A DNA stretch of 64,000 nt from Gambelia wislizenii (lineage: Eukaryota; Chordata; Lepidosauria; Squamata; Crotaphytidae). The notes below the pieces were generated by a model, which saw nothing but the letters and a program-made list of their open reading frames with translations, was not told the DNA's origin and made no database searches. Each line of letters opens with the position of its first letter. Positions within the stretch are counted from its first letter, which is position 1. This document shows positions 20,963 through 31,716 of this stretch, piece after piece. Made by a program: the position numbers and the translations under genes. Where the stretch lies: contig JAUMIR010000003.1 in assembly GCA_030847615.1 (NCBI GenBank), forward strand, positions 55,103,001-55,167,000, given 5' to 3'.

Positions 20963-21599
20963 ATAATGCTATTAATATCTTACACAACCCTTAAAACTGA
21001 AAAGGAAGAGGCAAAACAGTCTCCAGGGTACTAAAATTTCCCTCACATTCTGTAATCCACGTCATTGCATTTTTCTGACACACAGTTTTCAGATTTTTTG
21101 TGTAATTGGGTTAATTGCTACCTTATGAGAAGAATGCCACTTCCACTGAAAACTTGGAATTGCTGAAAAACTGGCCTAAATTACAAGGAAAAAGATAGCA
21201 ACCCATACATTAAAGCTGTTTATAAAAGTATGTTTTTCGAAAGAGCTCCATGATTCCATGGGTTTCACCAGGACTTAAGTTCTAATTGGGGACTAGTCTT
21301 GTTTCAAAAACTCCTTTTGTCTTACTCTTTGTATAGACTCTTTGTATTTCTATATGATTAGCTGTTTGTGATTGTGTGAGTGTGAAACTTTAGTTTTCAC
21401 AGCAGAAAACCTTGCTAGACACTTGTTAGGATCATTATGGTGGAACATGCTGCAATATTTTTACCTATCATAATTAACATAACATTTATTCTACCAAGGC
21501 ATAGTTTTGCAGGCAGACAATCATTAGCCAATGTGTAGACAGGGAAAGAAGAACTCAGTAATAAGATAGAGAGAGGGACTCAGCAGTAAGAACTCATAT
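20963..21599. other. Intergenic, nothing recognised
   Basis: Unique AT-rich sequence. No ORF with a motif; no repeat family that I can name. Confidence 0.4.
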
Positions 21600-22150
21600 G
21601 ACATTATCACACAAGTCTCCTGTCTCACCGCAATCACGTTATTTTAGGAAACAGAACATACCACTTTGGGAGCATTCATTATGACACTTCTCTAGAATAG
21701 TGTGAAGGTTCCGCTTTGGCGATCTATGGTTCCATGTGCTCTCTTCTGCATGGCATCCTTAACTCTGCCTTCCTGCCCTATACCCTACCCAGGTATTTTT
21801 TAAATAATTTTATTTTTTAACATAATTGTAGAATTATGATAACACGGTTTAATTAAAAAATGGGGAAAAAAAAAGAAAGGAAAAGAAATTTTAACCCCCC
21901 CCCAAAAAAACCCCAGCCAGCTTGGAAATAGTAAGGGAGAGGAGGAGAATCACAGCCACTGATGCTATGCAACCACACAAGATCTGAACTGCAGCAGAAT
22001 GAACTTTTTGCTACTGAGGACAAGCAAAGAAGCAATGCGCTTGGGATGGTTTTCCTGTCAATGACAAGGGGCACTCTACCAATGCTTTCAAGGCAAAGGA
22101 GCAATGAGACAGAGATGATGTCATGTTTAAAAGCCTTGTGTGATAATGCC
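21600..22150. mobile_element. MITE with 16-bp GRCATTATCACACAAG inverted ends
   Basis: Left end GACATTATCACACAAG; right end CTTGTGTGATAATGCC, its inverse with one mismatch. Length is about 551 bp with no palindromic interior and no transposase. The termini resemble the GGACATTATCA motif at 7284 and the GGAGATTATCACAC end at 9574, suggesting a related group. Flanks are CATAT and CATAG, so a short TSD (CAT or CATA) is possible but not exact. Confidence 0.7.
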
Positions 22151-22529
22151 CATAGACCTGAATCCTCTTTCATATTCCCAGCTATAGTAAATCCATTGAA
22201 TCAATTGTTAAGTGGTGAGTCAAGATGCAGGTAAATTCTACTGATTGAACTGGACTACTCTAGTTGGAACTAACAACAGGACTCATGTTGTTATTGGTAA
22301 ATAGAAGATTTCTTCATAGCATCTCCATATACAGCTGGGAGAGCTCCTTACTTGAAAAGAAAGGTCCACTGTCCTTCAGACAAGATTGTGCTAGATGCTC
22401 CAGTGACTGACTTGGTGTGTGATGGATACCTGTGTTCCAAAATGAACATAAATGTGTTATATAAGAGGAATTAATTTGGGCTGCACACCCAATCAGTCAT
22501 ACTGCCTTTGGACCTTTCATGGCTATGAA
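22151..22529. other. Intergenic spacer
   Basis: Unique sequence with no recognised feature. Confidence 0.4.
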
Positions 22530-22735
22530 ATTACAGCCTGATGATTCAACATTAACTGCCATGATTCCATCTTTAATAATCCCAGGATCTACTGTTTATG
22601 AGGGAGCATTTAGAATTCTCAACCAGATAGATTTAGTACCTCTCCAAATTACAAATCCCAGGATTCCATAGGATGCAGCCATGGCAGCTAAAATGGAATC
22701 ATAGTGTGAAAGAGTGCCTTATTATATACCAGGTC
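22530..22735. mobile_element. Diverged MITE, relative of 6018-6484
   Basis: Contains 'aactgccatgattcca' at the left, 'acaaatcccaggattccat' in the middle and 'gccatggcagctaaaatggaatca' at the right. These inverse-related blocks have the same order as in the 6018-6484 element, without the hAT insertion. Ends are too eroded to place. Confidence 0.5.
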
Positions 22736-23817
22736 TACCCAGAGCCCAAAAATTTATTTCAGATAATCTATTGTAGAATCATAGAATCATAGAATTGCAG
22801 AGTTGGAAAAGACCACAAGGGCCATCCAGTCCAACCCCCTGCCACGCAGGAAATAACGATCAAAGCATCCCCGACAGATGGCCATCCAGCTTCTGTTTAA
22901 AGACCTCCAAGGAAGAGACCCCACCAGGCCCTTCTCTGGACATGGTCCAATTTGTCAATATCCTTTCTGAATTGTGGTGACCAGAACTGGACACAGTATT
23001 CTAGGTGAGGTCTGACCAAGGCAGAATAGAGTGGCACTATTACTTCCCTTGATCTAGAAACTATACTTCTATTGATGCAGCCCAAAATCGCATGGGGCTT
23101 TTTAGCTGCCGCATCACATTATTGACTCATGTTCAACTTGTGGTCTACTAGGACTCCTAGATCCCTTTTGCACGTAGTCTCATTCAGCCAGGTCTCTCCC
23201 ATCCTATATTTATGCATTTCATTTTTCCGCCCCAAATGCAGTACTTTACATTTCTCCGTATTGAATTTCATTTTGTTAGGTTTGGCCCAGCTCTCCAGTC
23301 TATCCAGGTCATTCTGAATTTTGATCCTGTCCTCTAGGGTATTAGCTACTCCTCCTAATTTGGTGTCATCTGCAAATTTGATAAGTATGCCCCTAATTCC
23401 CTCATCCAAGTCATTGATAAAGATGTTGAATAGCACTGGGCCCAGGACAAAACCCTGTGGCACCCCACTGGTCACATCTTTCCAAGATGAAGAAGAGCCA
23501 CTGCTGAGCACCCTTTGGGTTCAGCCGGTCAACCAATTACAAATCCATTGAACAGTTAACTTGTCTAGCCCACATTTTACAAGCTTGTTTGCAAGAATGT
23601 CATGGGGAACCTTGTCAAAGGCCTTACTGAAATCAAGGTATGCAATGTCCAGAGTGTTCCCTTCATCTACCAAGCTGGTCACTTTATCAAAAAAAGAGAT
23701 CAGATTAGTCTGGCATGACTTATTTCTCTGAAACCCATGTTGACTTTTTGTGATTATGGCATTGCCTTCTAAATATTCACAGACTCTCTGTTTAATGGGG
23801 GTGCTTAAATTATGGTG

Positions 23818-23970
23818 CGTACGCTTCCAAAGCTTAATGGAAGTGACACTGATGATATCAGAAGAGGGACGGCGGCGTCCGAAAATGACCCCCCGCCATG
23901 CAAGAGCGCCATTCCTCTCCCGGGAGCTCATGCCACGATAAGCTCCGTTTAGCGCTGTCTGAAAATGTCC
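23818..23970. mobile_element. MITE fragment (GGACATTTTCAGAC end) replacing part of CR1
   Basis: A GC-rich block interrupts CR1. Its right edge is GTCTGAAAATGTCC, the inverse of GGACATTTTCAGAC and so of the MITE-end type seen elsewhere. The expected left end is missing. The CR1 sequence on the two sides does not rejoin directly, because a segment is lost. It is best explained as a MITE insertion followed by deletion. Confidence 0.5.
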
Positions 23971-24296
23971 AAAGATGATTGCCAATGGCTCTGAGATTAC
24001 ATTTGCCAGCTCTTTTAATACTCTTGGATGTAGTTCATCTGGTCCTGGAGATTTAAATTCATTTAGATTAAGAAGGTATTCCTGTACTACCTCTTTGCTT
24101 ATTCTGTGCTGGATTTCCCCTATTGTGTCCTCTGTTCCTTTATCCTCTTGTTAGTCACCATTTTCTTTTTCTGAAAACACCGAGGCAAAGAAGTTATTGA
24201 GTAATTCTGCCTTTTCTCTGTCCCCTGTTAGCATTTTGCCATCTTCTCCGCGTAGTGGCCCTACCATTGCCTTCTTCCTCTTGCTGTGGACATACC

Positions 24297-24332
24297 CAAA
24301 CAAACAAACAAACAAACAAACAAACAAACAAA
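24297..24332. repeat. (CAAA)n microsatellite
   Basis: About nine CAAA units inside the CR1 5' part. Confidence 0.95.
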
Positions 24333-24749
24333 TATTCTTAACCTCTCTAGCAAGCCTGAGCTCATTCTGCGCTTTGGCTTTTCTGACTTTACTCCTACAT
24401 GTGTTCGCTATCTGTTTGAATTCTTCTTTGGTGATTTCCCCCCTTTTTCCATTTCCTATACATGTTCTGTTTAAAACTTAGTTCTGTTGATATTTCTTTA
24501 GTCATCCATCCTGGTTTCTTGAGACAACTCCCATTTTTCTTCCTCAATGGTATTGTTTGAAATTGTGCCTTCAGTATCTCCCTTTTGAGAAAGTCCCATC
24601 CATCTTGAGTCTCTTCTCTTTTATAGTATTCCTGACCATGGGATCACCCCCAGTATTTCCCTGAGTTTATTGAAATCAGCTCTCCTAAAGTCAAGAATGT
24701 GTTTCTGACTATGCCTGGCTTCCCCTTTCCATTATAGGGCTATGAATAA

Positions 24750-24845
24750 TGTAGCTCTCCAGATGTTGTTGAACTGGAACTCTCAGCCTCCAAAGTGAGC
24801 ATAGCCAATGGCAAGGAATGCTGGGAGTTGCAGTTCTACAGTATC
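24750..24845. mobile_element. Fragment of an 'ccagatgttgttgaac' MITE
   Basis: The left half 'ctccagatgttgttgaactggaactc' and right half 'gctgggagttgcagttctac' are partial inverses, around a 'catagccaatggcaaggaatg' core. A related piece is at 31865-31925. It is a small non-coding element common in squamate intergenic DNA by my recollection. Confidence 0.5.
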
Positions 24846-25865
24846 TAAAATGATCCCCATCTTGGTGCACTGCTTTCCCCACCCTGTCAAAAGTTTAGCA
24901 TATGAACATTATAGTTAAAAAGAATTTAGGTGGCTGCTATTTGCTGAGATCAAAAAGTTGTAAATAAAATACAAAAGAGACATGGACAAGCCTCTTTGTT
25001 TGTATAAAGATTATTTTTTTAAAAAAACACCTTAGCTTCATTACTAGAATTAGGTTTATGTTTGTTGGTTTCTCCATCTATGGCTGTGATATATTTCTGA
25101 ACACAAAACTATGCAGTAGATATCAAGGCAAATATTTTTACTGGTCCTTTGTTTATAGTTGACAAACAATTTCTAAGTTCAGCTATTAAGGGAGACTTTG
25201 TGCTTCATGTTGTGATCATTGATAGGCAGCAGAAATTTTTCTTCGTTGGTCTTTTCTGCCACAGTCAGGAACAGCAGGCATTAGGCACAGATTGTCTTTG
25301 GAAATGAGCTGCTTTGGTATCGAGAGAGAACAGCAACTGGCAGTGCCATGGTGGATTTTTTTTTTTTTTTTGGCAAACATGACTTAACAGCAGCCTGTCA
25401 TTTATCTTCCTACCAAGGGAGTCAGTACTATGTGAAGCAGTATTGTTGCATGTTTTTTAAAGAGGCAATGACATTATTCACAATGGATGAGCTATTTCAC
25501 AAATGTCTTTCCTTCTTTCACAGTTTTCTTACTTTGTTGAATATCTTTTCTAAACATCATGTACTGCTACTCAAATCAAATCTTGTCCACTGCCACGTGT
25601 ATGGCATATGACCAGCCCCCTGATGTTAGTCTTCATTTCTATAGTGAATATCTTTAGTAATTTTTATCAGGCCATTTTCCTTTTGAGAAATGGATCTGTC
25701 CCTGTCCTCTATGAGGTTACAGGTCACTTCATAGACAGAGTACAGTGAATCCTCCAGGAAGTTTCTGTACTATTAATTCTGGAGATAAATGTAGACAAAG
25801 CATCTCAATAGGAGCCACATTCAGATTGCTTCACCTTATGTTGGATTTTATTGCTGCCAAAGGAG
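24846..25865. other. Intergenic, no gene seen
   Basis: Unique AT-rich DNA with a T run at 25354-25370. The open frame 25348-25611 has no motif and begins in that T run. Confidence 0.4.
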
Positions 25866-25867
25866 TT

Positions 25868-26040
25868 GGTGTTGCTATTTGCCTTAAAGTCAACTCTAAC
25901 TTACGTTGACCCTATCATAGGGTTTTCTTGGCAAAATTTGTTCAGAGGAGGTGTGTCATTGCTTTCCTCTTAGGCTGAAAAATTGTGACTTGCTCAATCA
26001 TGGTCATCTAGGGGTTTCCACAGCTGAGCGGGGATTTCAA
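25868..26040 (-). mobile_element. tRNA-derived SINE, antisense
   Basis: Same family as 28432-28676: tail 'ggtgttgctatttgccttaa', body 'gggttttcttggcaaaatttgttcagagg', then the head with 'gctgagcggggatttcaactctgg' (B-box region). It directly abuts a CR1 3' end. Confidence 0.75.
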
Positions 26041-26042
26041 CT

Positions 26043-26521
26043 CTGGCCTGAGTACAACATTGAGAAGCTGGAATATGTCCAGAGGAAGGGAACCAAAATG
26101 GTGGGAGGTTTGGAAGTCATGCCCTATGAGGAGCAACTTGGGGAACTGGGCATGTTTAGCCTGGAGAAGGGAAGGTTAAGAGGTGACATGATAGCCATGT
26201 CTAAATATTTGAAGGGATGTCATACTGCGGAAGGAGTGAGCTTCTTTTCTGCTGCTCCAGAGACTAGGACACAGAGCAATTGATTCAAACTACAAGAAAA
26301 GAGATTCCACCTAAACATTAGAAAGAACTTCCTGATAGTAAGGGCTGTTCAGCGGTGGAATGCACTTCCTCAGAGTGTGGTGGAGTCTCCTTCTTTGGAA
26401 GTTTTTAAACAGAGGCTGGATGGCCATCTGTCAGGAATGCTTTGATTGCTTATTCCTGCATGGCAGGGGGTTGGACTGGCTGGCCCTTGTGGTCTCTCTT
26501 CTAATTCTATGATTCTATGAT
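26043..26521 (+). pseudogene. CR1 LINE 3' end, 5'-truncated
   Basis: Encodes the end of CR1 ORF2: 'NIEKLEYVQRKGTKMV', 'LGMFSLEKGRLRGDMI', then past a stop the 'LPQSVVESPSLEVFKQRLD' equivalent. It ends in 'ctatgattctatgatg'. The in-frame TGA at 26281 and truncation show it is dead. Confidence 0.9.
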
Positions 26522-26924
26522 GTGAACCACCACCCCATACTGCCAGAGGATCCCCCCCTCAGTTGTATTCATTTACTGCCTTTATTCTCAGTCATAGAGG
26601 AATAGCCATAGGGTGTTTGGCCTAAACTTTCATCTGCATCAATCCTCCCTCATGGACACATTTAGCAAACACTTCATACAACATGCAGATCTATCGCTCC
26701 ACCAGGGTAAATTTTCTTTCCCTGCATGACTTCCTTTTAAACCATGTTTGCGTGCTGAAGAAGCCAGTGGGCTTCAAAAGCTATTATGATTTTTTTTTTT
26801 TGGCTTGGCCTAAAAAAGATATTAACATTAAATTTGTAATTTTGTATTTTTTTAATGATTAACACACATCTACCCCCTGAGGTTTTGTTGTTGTTTGTTT
26901 GTTTTTTAATAAAACCTCTCAGAT
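26522..26924. other. Spacer between CR1 and L2
   Basis: No feature recognised; T runs at about 26790-26800. Confidence 0.4.
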
Positions 26925-28345
26925 AAGAGCTGACTTAGATGCCATTGTTAGAACAGAAGTTATAGCAGACATTGACAAGGGGGTGTCCAGCAAATCCATG
27001 AGTAGGATAATACTGGATCAGTTTCACTTGGTGAATACCACTGATGTGGACAAGCTGCTGGGATGAGTAAGGAAGACAACGTATCCTCTTGATTCCCTTG
27101 GCTGGTCATCCAGGGAGGAGATGAAGTTAGATCTTAACTGCAGCAAATTATTAATGCACCTGTCAGGGAGGGAAGTTTTTCATCTTGTTTTATCTTGTAT
27201 GACCACTTCTAAAAAAAAGCCTTCCTGGGCCCCCTGGGCTTATAGACCAGTATCAAATCTCCCTTTTTTGGGCTAGGTGATTGAGAGGATAATTGCCTCC
27301 CAACTCCAGGTAGTCATGGATGATACAAGTTATCTAGACCCATCTCAAACCATCTTCAGAGCAGGACATAGAACAGAGATCACTGCTATGGTTGCCTTAG
27401 TGGATGATCCTTGCCTAAGCATTGACAAGGAAGTATGTCCCTTATGGTGCTTTTGGGCCTCTTAGTGGCATTTGATACCATCCTTCTGGAACACCTGAGG
27501 GATCTGGGAATTGGGGTTGCTGTGCTTCAGTGGTTCTGGTCCTAACTTTCAGGTAGATTCCAGATGGATGTGCTTGGGGACAGCTGTTCCTCAAAACAGG
27601 AGCTGTTATATTGCATACCACAGGTTGACATTCTATCCCCAATGTTGTTCAACCTCTACATAAAAGCACTGGGAGAGATAATCCAGAGGCATGGGGCGGC
27701 ACACCCTCAATATTCTTATGATACCCAAATATATTTCTCTATGCTCCCAAAAACAGCTTCAGTTAAGGATAGTGAATGAATGCCTGAAGGAGGTAATGTG
27801 TTGGATGAGGAAAACTAACTGAAGCTGAATCCAGACAAGATGGAGGTGCTTATTGTCAAAGGTCCTAACCTGGGTTTGGAGGTATGTCAACCAGTCTTGG
27901 ATGGGTTACACTTCCCCTGAAAGACTGTGTTCACAGCCTGCGAGTGCTTCTGGAGTGCATTTGGGTTATTCCAAATGACAGCTAAGATAGATGTGACCTC
28001 CAAGAGTGCGTATTATCAGCTTCAGTTGTTACCCCAGTTTTGCCCCTTCCTAGGGATGCAGGTTTTAAACATGGTAGTGCTCATGCTGGTAACTTCAAGG
28101 CTGGATTTCTGCAATGTGCTGTACATTGGGCTGCTTCTGTTCAGAAGCTCCAGTTAGTTCAAAATATGGCAGCCAGATAACGGTTGCTTGTAAATCTAGG
28201 AGTGATCATATTGCACCAGTATTAAAATCACTCCACCCACTGCCAATTAGTTTCCAGGCAAGGTACAAAGTACTAGTGGGATCTGAACCCTGGTCCTTTG
28301 GAATCTTAGCCCAATACTCACCAACTGCACACTGTCTCTCAGTGC
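26925..28345 (+). pseudogene. L2-type LINE, reverse transcriptase to near C-terminus
   Basis: Plus-strand remains of an L2 reverse transcriptase: 'VIERIIASQLQ' (27280), 'YLDPSQTIFRAGHRTE' (27330), 'QVDILSPMLFNLYIK' (27625, GxxLSPxLF-type motif), an 'YSYDTQIYFSM' stretch corresponding to the YADDTQLY catalytic site (27710) with the aspartates changed, and the 'TSRLDFCNVLY' and 'LHPLPISFQARYKVL' C-terminal motifs (28090-28270). Frames change several times. Same family type as 40816-42310. Confidence 0.88.
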
Positions 28346-28431
28346 CAATTTCTATACACTTAGAAAATTTCTAGCAATTTCTATATACTGTCTGAATTCT
28401 ATCTATCCATCTATCACCTATCTATCTATTC

Positions 28432-28676
28432 ATGTTGTGTGCCTTCAAGTTGTTTCTGACTTATGGCAACCTTAACTTTCTCACAGAGTTTTCTTAGCAA
28501 GATTTGTGGGTGTTTTTTTTTGGGGGGGGGAATTGCCTTTGCCTTCCTCTGAGGCTGAGAGAGTGGCAACTTGTCAAAGTTAACCTAGCGGGTTTCCATG
28601 CCTTAGCAGAAATTTGAACCCTGGTCTCTAGAGTTGTAGTCCAGTGTTCAAATCACTTCACTACACTGGCTCTTCT
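28432..28676 (-). mobile_element. tRNA-derived SINE, antisense
   Basis: On the minus strand it starts 'gagccagtgtagtgaagtga' (A-box-like), has 'agggttcaaatt' (B-box) about 45 bases in, then the 'ctctctcagcctcagagga' body. It ends 'cttgaaggcacacaacatg'. A G/T run splits its middle. The tail is the same as the tail of the 5S-derived SINE at 35715-35949. Confidence 0.85.
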
Positions 28677-29548
28677 ACCTACTAGCTATCTACTTATCAT
28701 CTCTCAGTTATTAGTGACAGCCTCTTTCCTTTCTTCATTTCCTGTGATAGCCTATTACTTCTGTTTTGAAACTTTTGACTTGTAAGCTTGAATTCAAGCA
28801 TTGATGTAAGTTCTCTCTCTCTGTGTGTGTGTGTGTGTGTGAAAGAGCAAAAGAGAAAGTGAGTGAGCAAGCTTGCTTGCCTTCCATAACATACGCCCTG
28901 ATGCTTCACACATAAATCTGAGGCAATCAGTCCATTTGTCTGCAGATAATTATGTGACTGCAGCAACAAGCCAAATATAATATTTATTGTACATCAAAAA
29001 GTAAAAGCAAACCTTTTGAATACATGAAGATCCAATGAGCATTTATTTGACACTGCAGCATTTCCCCAAACTGTTTTGAATAACTAATATTCTCCGTATA
29101 AAATGAATAAAACACATTTCTTTGAGCTGCCGGGATTAATTGTTGTAATAATTTGGGAAAATAAATTATTATGTAATTTAAACTAAAACTGAAGTGAACA
29201 TTATAGATATTCCAATAATATTTGGTGAATAATTCATTCAAGAGGCCTTTCCTCATCTATTGAATAAATTATTCACAAAGAGATCACAAATAAATTCACA
29301 AAGAAAATTAGTCCATAACCTTTTGAAAGACTGAAAATCCAATTGACCTCCAGTAAAACTTTTTTATAATGGGGAAGTAAAAGGACCCTTCATAATATCC
29401 TACTTAGACTAAAGAAGAAATTGATATGATAAATAATTCAGTATTGGTGACTGAACATCTACCACCACACCTGAGGACATCAGGGTAGCTTATGAAATAT
29501 AGGACAGACTCGGAGTTGCACACTACTCAGTCCTCAACACTTCACAAT
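28677..29548. other. Intergenic with (TC)n(TG)n microsatellite
   Basis: A TC then TG microsatellite occupies 28811-28841. The rest is AT-rich and unique. No gene seen. Confidence 0.45.
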
Positions 29549-29560
29549 CATTTGCTCACT

Positions 29561-30325
29561 ATAGATTTTCCTTGTTTTTTTTTTTTCTGGGCTGTGAGGC
29601 CGTGTTCTGGAATAGTTTCTTTCTGACGTTTTGCCTGCATCTGTGGCTGGCATCTTCAGAGAATGGTTGGGTAGGAGTGTGTGTGGAGTTTATATGCTGT
29701 GAACCCCTGTTGGGGAGGATATGTAAATTTGTGTAATTGAATGGTTAGTTTCTGGATATAGAAATGCAAGGCTTGTTAGTGTCTGTTTGGCTAATGGTTG
29801 GCTGATGGGCCATTATCTGCTGGAAATTCCCCTGTCCCTGGGTGGAATTCCTTTGTAAGTGTTGAGTTTTGATTTTATTGTATTTCAAAACTGGGAGCCA
29901 GATTTTGTTTACTTTTAAGGTTTCTTCTTTCCTGTTGAAGTTGTCCAGGTGTTTGTAGATTTCAATAGCTGCTCTGTGCATTCTGACATGATAGTTTTTG
30001 GCCTGGTCAAGAATTTCTGTGTTTTTAAATAGCATTTTGTGTCCAGGTTGGTTTATCACATGTTCTGCTACCGTTGGTTTTTCTGGCTGGCCCAGCCTGC
30101 AGTGTCTCTCATGTTCCTTGATTCATGTTTGCATGCTGCGTTTAGTGGTCCCTATGTAATCTTGTCCACAGCTGCATGGTATGTGGTAAACCCTGCAGCT
30201 GTGAGATGCCAGCCACAGATGCAGGCGAAATATCAGAAAGAAACTATTCCAGAACACAGTCTCACAGCCCAGAAAAAAACCCAAGGAAAATCTATGGATG
30301 CCATCCGTGAAAGCCTTCAACTTCA
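29561..30325 (-). pseudogene. Penelope-like element with GIY-YIG domain, 12-bp TSD
   Basis: The main part (about 30200 down to 29561) reads on the minus strand. It holds the GIY-YIG endonuclease region: 'VYHIPCSCGQDYIGTTKRS' near 30185-30130 (the CxC..YIG variant typical of Penelope), then 'AKNYHVRMHRAAIEI' and 'NFNRKEETLKVNKIWLPVL'. From about 30205 to 30325 the sequence flips to plus orientation and is the element's own terminus ('gatgccagccacagatgcagg' to 'gaaagccttcaacttca'). The whole unit is flanked by CATTTGCTCACT (29549-29560 and 30326-30337), so the inverted layout arose in one insertion. The reverse transcriptase is missing and stops and frameshifts are present. Confidence 0.9.
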
Positions 30326-30573
30326 CATTTGCTCACTGTTCTACCTTGATCTATATGCTTCCCATTCAATGAAATGGTGGAATTTGACAGCAGCCATACC
30401 AGCTGGCTTCATGTGACCAGAGTAATGCATGCCTGGTGGGGGTCGTGGTGTGAGTTGGCAGCTTGCTCGGTAAGGGGTCTATCCCAACAGCACTGTCTGG
30501 AAAACACAAACATGGGTAATTTTTTTATACACATTACCCAAATTTACACTGCCCGAACCAGTGAACAAACCAG

Positions 30574-31716
30574 GGATATTATCGACATGCCAAATATGAA
30601 CATGAAAGGGTGTGCATACCAGATGACATCGTGCTCTCACAATTTTGTATGGTCAATAAGGCATTCTTTTTTTATTGATGGGCCAAGCCGTAAATAGATC
30701 TGCTGTGCCATTTTTGTGCCGATATTACCTATGTCTGAAACCACATGCCATTTTCCTCTCATGATTACATCATCAATGGGCAGAAACTTCCAGTTGAGAC
30801 TGAGAAAGCCAAGTAGGGAACACTCTTTTTATGAATCTCCCTGGTTTACTTTGAACTTTTTTAGTGTGTTTCTATGCTTGTGTGTACATTTTTTTGTTTT
30901 AATTTAGCTGTTTTAAAAAAACTTTTAAGGGTGCTCACATCTTCTCAGGAGAACTGCAGAGATCATGTGCCCTGGTGAACATGGAAGTAGACAGTGTGAG
31001 TATTCATGCCCTGATAAATCTGAGGCTGCTTTTTCACTATATTACAGGAAGGTATGATGAAAAGGGTTATTGTGCCGGGAACTTCCCTTGATCTAGACAC
31101 TATACTTCTATTGATACAGCCCAAAATCGCATTGGCCTTTTTAGCTGACGCATCACACTGTTGGCTCATGTTCAACTTGTGGTCTACTAGGACTCCTAGA
31201 TCCCTTTCGCACATAGTCTCATTCAGCCAGGTCTCTCCCATCCTATATTTATGCATTTCATTTTCCCGCCCTAAATGCAGTACTTTACATTTCTCCGTAT
31301 TGAATTTCATTTTGTTAGCTTTGGCCCAGCTCTCCAGTCTATCGCTGAGGATGGAGCAGGCTTGTTTTCTGCTGATCCAGAGACTGGAACACGGAGCAAT
31401 GGATGCAAGCTCCAGGAACAGAGATTCCACCTCAACATGAGGAGGAACTTTTTGACAGTAAGAGCTGTTCGGCAGTGGAACACACTCCCTCGGAGTGTGG
31501 TGGGGTCTCCTTCCTTGGAGCTCTTTAAACAGGGGCTGGATTGCCATCTGTCGGGGATGCTTTGATCAAGATTTCCTGCGTAGCAGGGGGGTTGGACTGG
31601 ATGGCCCTCGTGGTCTCTTCCAACTCTGAAATTCTATGATTCTATGATTCTATGAACAAAATGCTTTAAAATAGGCTGGAAAAGAAATGTTTTCAGAGGC
31701 TGGTCTGATAAAGTCC
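30574..31716. mobile_element. GGACTTTATCAGA-family MITE (copy E) carrying a CR1
   Basis: Left end GGATATTATCGACATG; right end TCTGATAAAGTCC. The interior aligns with the inverse of 62651-63246 nearly throughout: 'aacatgaaagggtgtgcata', 'tttattgatgggccaagccgt', 'gttttaatttagctgtt', 'aaaacttttaagggtgc', 'gaagtagacag', 'atgatgaaaagggtt' and 'ttttcagaggctggtctgataaag'. A CR1 occupies 31081-31661, between 'gtgccgggaa' and 'aaaatgctttaaaatagg'. The other copy lacks it, giving a direct filled and empty site comparison. Confidence 0.8.
31081..31661 (+). pseudogene. CR1 3' end with 5' inversion
   Basis: From about 31345 to 31661 the plus strand is the CR1 3' end ('[20 protein letters not shown]' type coding, then 'ctatgattctatgattctatg'). 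From 31344 back to 31081 the sequence is CR1 reverse transcriptase on the minus strand ('[18 protein letters not shown]', '[11 protein letters not shown]'). The 5' piece is inverted relative to the 3' piece, as expected from twin priming during integration. It sits in the MITE at 30574-31716. Confidence 0.85.

Larger units (their letters stand above)
22775..24735 (-). pseudogene. CR1 LINE, reverse transcriptase portion to 3' end
   Basis: The minus strand carries a long CR1 fragment ending in the ATTCTATGA-type terminus (22775-22800). Reverse transcriptase motifs are clear: 'DFSKAFDKVPHDIL' (about 23620), 'GVPQGFVLGPVLFNIFIND' (about 23470, Q in the usual place) and the catalytic 'KFADDTKLGG' (about 23380). 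Next come '[15 protein letters not shown]', '[11 protein letters not shown]' and '[15 protein letters not shown]'. Upstream coding remains extend to about 24735. Frameshifts, stops, the MITE-like block at 23818-23970 and a (CAAA)n tract show it is inactive. Confidence 0.92.
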
